Below, piece after piece: positions 63,794 through 64,000 of a stretch of 64,000 nt of DNA. Below the pieces are notes generated by a model. The model searched no databases and was not told the origin of the DNA. It was given only the letters and a program-made list of their open reading frames with translations. Source of the DNA: Collimonas sp. OK607 (GTDB lineage Bacteria > Pseudomonadota > Gammaproteobacteria > Burkholderiales > Burkholderiaceae_D); NCBI RefSeq assembly GCF_900111995.1, contig NZ_FOKF01000018.1:1-64000 (forward strand), given 5' to 3'. Both the position numbers and the translations under genes were made by a program. Within the stretch, counting starts at the first letter, position 1, and each line of letters opens with the position of its first letter.

Positions 63794-64000
63794 CTGCGCT
63801 CTGGTCGGCAATCCTTCACTATCGCCGATTACCTGAATTGCCATCGCACCGATTTGATTGCCGCGCTCGACTGCAAGGCGGGGCTCATGTCCATCTAATA
63901 ATGCGCTGATCACGCCGACCGCGAAACCGTCGCCGGCGCCAACGGTGTCGACCACATTTGTTACCAGCGGCGCCGGAACGGTGGCTTCGTGTTCTGCGGT
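63779..64000 (-). CDS. kguK: PfkB-family sugar kinase, 3' end, probable 2-ketogluconate kinase
   Basis: Only the last 73 codons lie in the window. They hold the PfkB signature VVDTVGAGDGFAVGVISALL with the catalytic Asp of GAGDGF, then RGNQIGAMAIQVIGDSEGLPTRAQL. This matches ketogluconokinase-type kinases that phosphorylate 2-ketogluconate or 2-keto-3-deoxygluconate. Gene order with kguT and kguD supports the former. The C-terminus (QLGCN) is formed by the tandem repeat. The 5' part lies beyond base 64000. Confidence 0.88.
   Translation of the reverse strand, partial: TAEHEATVPAPLVTNVVDTVGAGDGFAVGVISALLDGHEPRLAVERGNQIGAMAIQVIGDSEGLPTRAQLGCN

Noticed and set aside
1-64000. CRISPR array, tRNA, rRNA, intact insertion sequence, prophage or toxin-antitoxin pair
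   Set aside because: I looked for regularly spaced repeats, tRNA arms with CCA ends, transposase or integrase motifs and small paired ORFs on both strands and found none that I could support. The short tandem repeats have no spacers, so they are not CRISPR.

Overview
The window looks like a chromosomal segment of a betaproteobacterium of the order Burkholderiales, most likely family Oxalobacteraceae (Collimonas/Herbaspirillum-like). This rests on gene content and protein style, not on a marker gene: LivHMGF, a hut operon using the HutF/HutG route, a complete wsp operon, kgu genes, a Gcr-type 'site-specific recombinase' membrane protein and many LysR regulators. I see no rRNA, tRNA, CRISPR array, intact insertion sequence or phage gene. 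The DNA is moderately GC-rich, with AT-rich gaps between genes.

Layout. 1-4.7 kb: housekeeping and redox-repair genes on the minus strand (periplasmic parvulin, BolA, YciB, MsrB, SelO, DUF2239). 4.8-8.3 kb: a tightly overlapping livHMGF transporter operon with no binding protein; its two ATPases carry matching degenerate motifs. 8.5-21 kb: an accessory region of redox and detoxification genes (Bcr/CflA exporter, two pirin/DoxX sets, F420-reductase-like protein, aldo/keto reductase), guarded by three LysR regulators and one AraC regulator. It also holds three broken genes: a quinone oxidoreductase stub, a response-regulator fragment and a frameshifted SDR tail. 21-22 kb: a solitary PstS. 22.1-24.4 kb: an MFS exporter overlapping a ferredoxin-NADP reductase.

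24.6-33 kb: histidine utilisation. The repressor gene hutC diverges from hutU-hutH-hutD-hutI-hutF-hutG across a promoter overlain by a perfect 11-bp inverted repeat, the expected HutC operator. Together the enzymes convert histidine through urocanate, imidazolone propionate, formiminoglutamate and formylglutamate to glutamate plus formate. 33-40.7 kb: envelope genes (cardiolipin-synthase-like lipoprotein, Gcr membrane protein, secreted chorismate mutase, patatin-like protein lacking its usual catalytic Asp, DUF4124 and CHRD proteins, CDF metal exporter). 40.9-44.5 kb: a Fur-box-preceded TonB-dependent siderophore receptor interrupted by one in-frame stop, followed by a PepSY membrane protein.

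44.5-53 kb: a complete wspABCDEFR surface-sensing operon on the minus strand, ending in a diguanylate cyclase with an inhibitory site. It is followed on the opposite strand by two tandem single-Cache chemoreceptors. 57-61.3 kb: a class I methyltransferase behind an unusual run of hairpins and a coupled 23-codon ORF, then an orphan Hpt protein, OsmC, an NADPH:FMN reductase and the CbpA/CbpM chaperone pair. 61.4-64 kb: 2-ketogluconate genes kguD, kguT and the 3' end of kguK, which runs off the window. Short 11-13 bp tandem duplications recur in the gaps between genes.
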